From: JBBRTJ01 sp038244535
GTDB taxonomy: Bacteria; Actinomycetota; Acidimicrobiia; Acidimicrobiales; Ilumatobacteraceae
Reading direction: 5' to 3'
Assembly: GCA_038244535.1 (NCBI GenBank)
Contig: JBBRTJ010000086.1
Location: 1-15,538 of the forward strand
Length of the DNA: 15,538 nucleotides
A program made the position numbers and the translations under genes. Position 1 is the stretch's first letter; every line of letters starts with the position of its first letter. Below are positions 12,890 to 15,538 of the stretch, one piece after another. The notes under the pieces were generated by a model. The model did not search any database. It was not told where the DNA came from and saw only the letters and a list, made by a program, of their open reading frames with translations.

Positions 12890-14605
12890 TCAGAGGGCGG
12901 CGCGAACCGCGGTGTGGAGTTGCGCGTGGATGGTCACGTTGGCAGCCCGGTCGGTGCGGACGTGGAGGAGCCTCACCCCTCCGGCGGCCACTGCCTCGGT
13001 GACCGCAGGAGCAAGCTCGTCAGCCCTGTCGACACCGCTCACTGGCACGCCGTGAGCGGCCGCCAACGTCGGGATCGACACGTCGTGGGGCGTGCCGAAC
13101 AGCAGCTCGAAGCGCTCGTCGGTCAACGCCGACGCCTGCGGGAGGAACGAGAAGATCCCGCCGCCCGCGTTGTCGACCACGACGATCGTGAGATCGATGC
13201 CGCGGGCCGCCGCGCCGAGGAGGCCGTTGGCGTCGTGAAGGAACGCGATGTCACCGATGAGGAGCGCGGTCGGGTGACCCTGGTTGGCTACTGCGACCCC
13301 GACGGCGGTAGACGTGACCCCGTCGATGCCGTTGGCGCCGCGGTTCGACAGCACCCGCAGGCCGGTGCGGGGCCGCCCGTACCACTCGACGTCGCGCGCC
13401 GGCATCGACGACGACACCACCAGCGTCGAGCCCTCGGGAAGCGACGCGACCAGTGAGCGAGCCGTCCCCGGCTCGGTCGGGTCGGGCAGATCGGCGATGG
13501 CTGCGTCGAGGGCCTCCTGGGCGCGCCGTTCGGCGTGCGCCCAGCGGGCCAGCCACGGCGTGGCCGATCCGCCCCGTCCGTAGAGCGTCGAGGCCAGCGC
13601 CGCGGTCGTGGCGGTGACGTCGGCATGGACGAGCACCGTGGCGTTGCGATCGGGGTCGATCCAGGCCGGCGACCCGGACAGCTGCACTTGGTCGGCCCCC
13701 GACCCGGCGAGCCACTGCGCCAGCACCTTGGAGGCCGGTGGACGTCCGATGCGCAGCACCACGGTCGGCGTGTGATCGGCCGCGAAGCGCTCGTGGCGAA
13801 GGAGCGCATCAAACGCCCCAACCGTTGTCAGCTCGGGCGTGCGGCAACCCGAACGGGGATCGGCCAGCACCGGCCAGCCCAGCGAAGCGGCCAGGGCGTG
13901 GACGCTCGTCGGATCGCCGCACCCGGCGCCGGCAATGATCACGCCCCGGTGCTGATCGAGCAGGCGGGCCAGGCCGGCGATGCGCTCGGCGTCGAGGATC
14001 GGCGCACCGCTGACCACCTCGTGCCATGGCCGCCCATCGGGTCGCGCAAGGGGCAGGGGGCCGGCGTCGCCGACCAGCGGGTCGCGAAACGGCAGGTTCA
14101 GGTGGACGGGGCCGGGCCCCTCGCCGGTGGTAGTTGCATCTGCAACTGTTCGCGAGGCGATGGACCGCCAGTCGCTCGCGGTAGCGGCCGACGGCACACC
14201 GGCATCGAACCACCGCCGCACGGCCGTGCCGTACAGGTTCCGCTGGTCGACGGTCTGGGCGGCCCCGATGCCGTGCAGCTCGGGCGGGCGATCGGCGGTG
14301 CACACGATGAGTGGCACCGCGCTCTGGTGCGCCTCGATCACCGCGGGATGGAAGTTGGCCGCCGCCGTGCCGCTGGTGCACAGGAGCACCGCGGGCCGCC
14401 CGATCGCCAGCCCGATGCCGAGGGCCACGAAAGCCGCCGACCGCTCGTCATGGTGGACCTGCAACCGCACTCGGGAGTCGGCAGCCAGTGCCAGCGCCAG
14501 CGGGGTCGATCGGGAACCAGGAGCGACGACCGCATCGGTCACGCCCGCTCGCACCCATTCGTCCACAAGCGTGGCGCAGAACGTGGCGGCGTCGGTCACG
14601 GGCAT
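12890..14605 (-). CDS. menD: SEPHCHC synthase (MenD)
   Basis: A 571-residue thiamine-diphosphate enzyme that joins 2-oxoglutarate, after decarboxylation, to isochorismate, the step after MenF. MenD landmarks are VVAPGSRSTPLAL at residues 26-38, VHHDERSAAFVALG with the ThDP-activating Glu54, LLCTSGTAAANFHPAVIEA, VCTADRPPELHGIGAAQTVDQ, and LNLPFRDPL. The ThDP/metal region LIGDIAFLHDANGLL and VVVDNAGGGIFSFLPQ is at roughly 445-485. The length is normal for the family. The start is ATG 14605 (MPVTDAATFCATLVDEW). A weak CAAGAT lies nine bases upstream, and there is no Shine-Dalgarno. It is divergent from menH, with 19 bases between start codons, and followed by the SDR gene. An AT-rich inverted repeat lies inside it at 14133-14148. 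Confidence 0.95.
   Translation of the reverse strand: MPVTDAATFCATLVDEWVRAGVTDAVVAPGSRSTPLALALAADSRVRLQVHHDERSAAFVALGIGLAIGRPAVLLCTSGTAAANFHPAVIEAHQSAVPLIVCTADRPPELHGIGAAQTVDQRNLYGTAVRRWFDAGVPSAATASDWRSIASRTVADATTTGEGPGPVHLNLPFRDPLVGDAGPLPLARPDGRPWHEVVSGAPILDAERIAGLARLLDQHRGVIIAGAGCGDPTSVHALAASLGWPVLADPRSGCRTPELTTVGAFDALLRHERFAADHTPTVVLRIGRPPASKVLAQWLAGSGADQVQLSGSPAWIDPDRNATVLVHADVTATTAALASTLYGRGGSATPWLARWAHAERRAQEALDAAIADLPDPTEPGTARSLVASLPEGSTLVVSSSMPARDVEWYGRPRTGLRVLSNRGANGIDGVTSTAVGVAVANQGHPTALLIGDIAFLHDANGLLGAAARGIDLTIVVVDNAGGGIFSFLPQASALTDERFELLFGTPHDVSIPTLAAAHGVPVSGVDRADELAPAVTEAVAAGGVRLLHVRTDRAANVTIHAQLHTAVRAAL
14133..14148. promoter_or_regulatory. AT-rich inverted repeat inside menD, MarR-operator-like
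   Basis: AGTTGCA-TC-TGCAACT is a perfect 7-bp inverted repeat with a 2-base centre, notably AT-richer than the coding sequence around it. Its shape resembles operators of MarR-family repressors, but no MarR gene is in the window and it lies about 460 bases inside the gene. It may be a chance codon effect (it encodes part of ADATTT). Confidence 0.2.
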
Positions 14606-14612
14606 CAGTGCC

Positions 14613-14618
14613 TATCTT
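14613..14618 (+). promoter_or_regulatory. Putative -10 hexamer for menH
   Basis: TATCTT lies six bases before ATG 14625, in the 19-base gap between the divergent menD and menH starts. There is no Shine-Dalgarno; the fit suggests a leaderless menH transcript. Confidence 0.45.
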
Positions 14619-14624
14619 GGCCCG

Positions 14625-15386
14625 ATGCACCTCTCTGGCGAGCACCGGGGCCGTGGGTCGCGCCTGGTGCTGGTGCACGGGTTCACCCAGACGGGCCGCT
14701 CGTGGCGCCACCTCATGCCGGCGCTCGAGACGAGCTACGAGGTCGTCACGGTCGACTGCCCCGGCCACGGCGGGTCCACCTTGGTGCGCGCCGATCTTGT
14801 CGAGGGAGCCCGGCTGCTCGGCGAAGCGGGCGGGAGCGGCACCTACGCCGGCTACTCGATGGGCGGCCGGCTGGCGCTCCACCTGGCCCTGGCCGAACCC
14901 GCCGTCGTCGAGCGACTGGTTCTGCTCGGCGCCACCGCGGGCATCGACGATCCCGCCGAACGGGCCGACCGCCGAGCCGCCGACGAGGCACTGGCGGCGT
15001 CGATCGAACGTGATGGTGTGGATGCTTTCCTCGATCGCTGGCTGGCACAGCCGCTGTTCAGCGGGCTGCCGATCGACGAGGCCGACCGCGCCGACCGGCT
15101 CAGCAACAGCGCCTCGGCGTTGGCATCCAGCCTGCGCCTGTCGGGCACGGGAGCCCAAGAGCCGCTGTGGGATCGGCTGCCCGAGCTCTCGATGCCGGTG
15201 CTGGTGGTGGCCGGCGAGCACGACCAGAAGTTCGCCGCCCTCGGCGAGCGTCTAGCCACCACGATCGGCGCCAACGCTCAGCTCGCCCTGGTGCCCGGCG
15301 CCGGGCACGCCGCCCACCTCGAACGCCCCGAGGCCTTCCTCAGCGTGCTGCAAGCGTGGCTCCCCCCGCCCCCCACTGTCTGCTGA
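14625..15386 (+). CDS. menH: Alpha/beta hydrolase, probable SHCHC synthase (MenH)
   Basis: A 253-residue alpha/beta-hydrolase-fold protein, the same size as E. coli MenH (252). MenH removes pyruvate from SEPHCHC, the product of MenD, to give SHCHC. The oxyanion-side motif LVLVHGFTQTGRSW is at residues 14-27, CPGHGGS at 45-51, and the nucleophile elbow GYSMGGR at 76-82 with Ser78. GEHDQKF carries Asp200 and GAGHAAHLERP carries His228, which complete the triad. GYSMGGRLALHLAL and the early CPGHG are typical of MenH. Placement beside menD supports the name, although MenH-like hydrolases are easily confused with other esterases. The start is ATG 14625; the frame upstream is antisense to menD. The tail PPPPTVC is low in complexity. 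A hairpin and 70-bp repeats follow. Confidence 0.85.
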   Translation: MHLSGEHRGRGSRLVLVHGFTQTGRSWRHLMPALETSYEVVTVDCPGHGGSTLVRADLVEGARLLGEAGGSGTYAGYSMGGRLALHLALAEPAVVERLVLLGATAGIDDPAERADRRAADEALAASIERDGVDAFLDRWLAQPLFSGLPIDEADRADRLSNSASALASSLRLSGTGAQEPLWDRLPELSMPVLVVAGEHDQKFAALGERLATTIGANAQLALVPGAGHAAHLERPEAFLSVLQAWLPPPPTVC

Positions 15387-15389
15387 TCG

Positions 15390-15405
15390 CGACCCTTGGG
15401 GGTCG
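15390..15405 (+). terminator. Hairpin after menH
   Basis: CGACCC-TTGG-GGGTCG forms a 6-bp stem with a 4-base loop, starting three bases after the menH stop codon. There is no T-tract. Its right arm is also the first five bases of the 70-bp repeat, so it could be part of that element rather than a separate terminator. Confidence 0.4.
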
Positions 15406-15453
15406 GAACTGGGGCCATATCCGGCCACATCTGGCCGCCACCAGCCCCAGTTC
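15406..15453. repeat. Nested palindrome, unit 1
   Basis: The outer arms GAACTGGGGC (15406-15415) and GCCCCAGTTC (15444-15453) are perfect inverted repeats. Inside, CGGCCA (15422-15427) and TGGCCG (15432-15437) form a second stem around CATC. Six unpaired bases lie on each side between the stems. As RNA or single-stranded DNA this would fold into a two-tier hairpin with a symmetric internal loop. Confidence 0.85.
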
Positions 15454-15475
15454 GGCGCGCACCCCCGCCGGGTCG

Positions 15476-15523
15476 GAACTGGGGCCATCTCCGGCCACAT
15501 CTGGCCGCCACCAGCCCCAGTTC
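15476..15523. repeat. Nested palindrome, unit 2
   Basis: This is the same two-tier inverted repeat as in unit 1, shifted by 70 bases, with all four stem arms intact. The single difference between units (15489) lies in the unpaired stretch between outer and inner stems, so both units keep the fold. Confidence 0.85.
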
Positions 15524-15538
15524 GGCGCGCACCCCCGC

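Larger units (their letters stand above)
15401..15538. repeat. Tandem 70-bp direct repeat, two units, second cut by window edge
   Basis: Unit 1 is 15401-15470 and unit 2 is 15471-15538 (68 bases visible). They differ at one position in the shared 68 bases: A at 15419 against C at 15489. There is no unique spacer between units. 70 is not a multiple of three, so a protein repeat is unlikely. The array starts 14 bases after the menH stop and may continue beyond the window. Confidence 0.9.

Noticed and set aside
13535..15013. Long open frame on the plus strand (492 codons) across menD and menH
   Set aside because: It is antisense to menD and out of frame with menH, with low-complexity Arg/Gly composition.
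15252..15500. Minus-strand open frame through the 70-bp repeats
   Set aside because: The period is not a multiple of three, so successive units are read in different frames. No start context was seen, and most of the frame is antisense to menH.
15401..15538. CRISPR array or integron attC site
   Set aside because: There are no unique spacers between the units and no cas genes. The arms do not match the RYYYAAC/GTTRRRY core pattern, and there is no integrase.

Overview
This is a 15.5 kb stretch of high-GC chromosome, densely packed with genes on both strands. By eye the G+C is near 70 percent, with many GTG starts. Several features point to an actinobacterium, possibly of the Acidimicrobiia type: an F420-type luciferase-like oxidoreductase, a NodN/HtdZ-like MaoC hydratase, an actinobacterial-style secreted transglycosylase with a Thr-rich linker, a GSIGPTR-type ECF sigma factor, and a menaquinone pathway. 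The phylum is a fairly confident inference; the class is a guess. No tRNA, rRNA, CRISPR array, integrase or insertion sequence was recognised. There is no gene-free stretch over 300 bases; the longest is the last 152 bases, which hold a tandem repeat.

Layout. (1) 20-1676: a sugar-phosphate nucleotidyltransferase (-) and a small four-helix membrane protein (+), whose divergent start codons share one CATG, followed by a MaoC-type hydratase (+). (2) 1713-4727: an F420-type oxidoreductase (-), and divergent from it a large secreted coiled-coil/lytic transglycosylase (+). (3) 4759-9309, all minus strand, transcribed from right to left: acyl-CoA dehydrogenase, GH36 alpha-galactosidase, ECF sigma factor, and a small beta-rich protein paired with the sigma factor. 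(4) 9335-15386: a menaquinone locus. menG (methyltransferase) and menF (isochorismate synthase) are on plus, menD is on minus, and menH lies divergent from menD on plus. A FrnE-like DsbA-family oxidoreductase and a short-chain dehydrogenase sit between menF and menD. MenF, MenD and MenH give three of the first steps from chorismate and MenG the last one; menA, menB, menC and menE are not in this window. (5) 15387-15538: two nearly identical 70-bp tandem units, each containing a nested palindrome, running off the window edge.

Two patterns stand out. First, at least six starts have a TANNNT hexamer 6-8 bases upstream and no Shine-Dalgarno sequence, which suggests leaderless transcription. The small protein downstream of the sigma factor is instead preceded by a clear AGGAGG. 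Second, the terminal 70-bp repeats are unexplained by any gene and are the best candidate here for something undescribed. I do not see a complete novel multi-gene system; most genes belong to well-known families.
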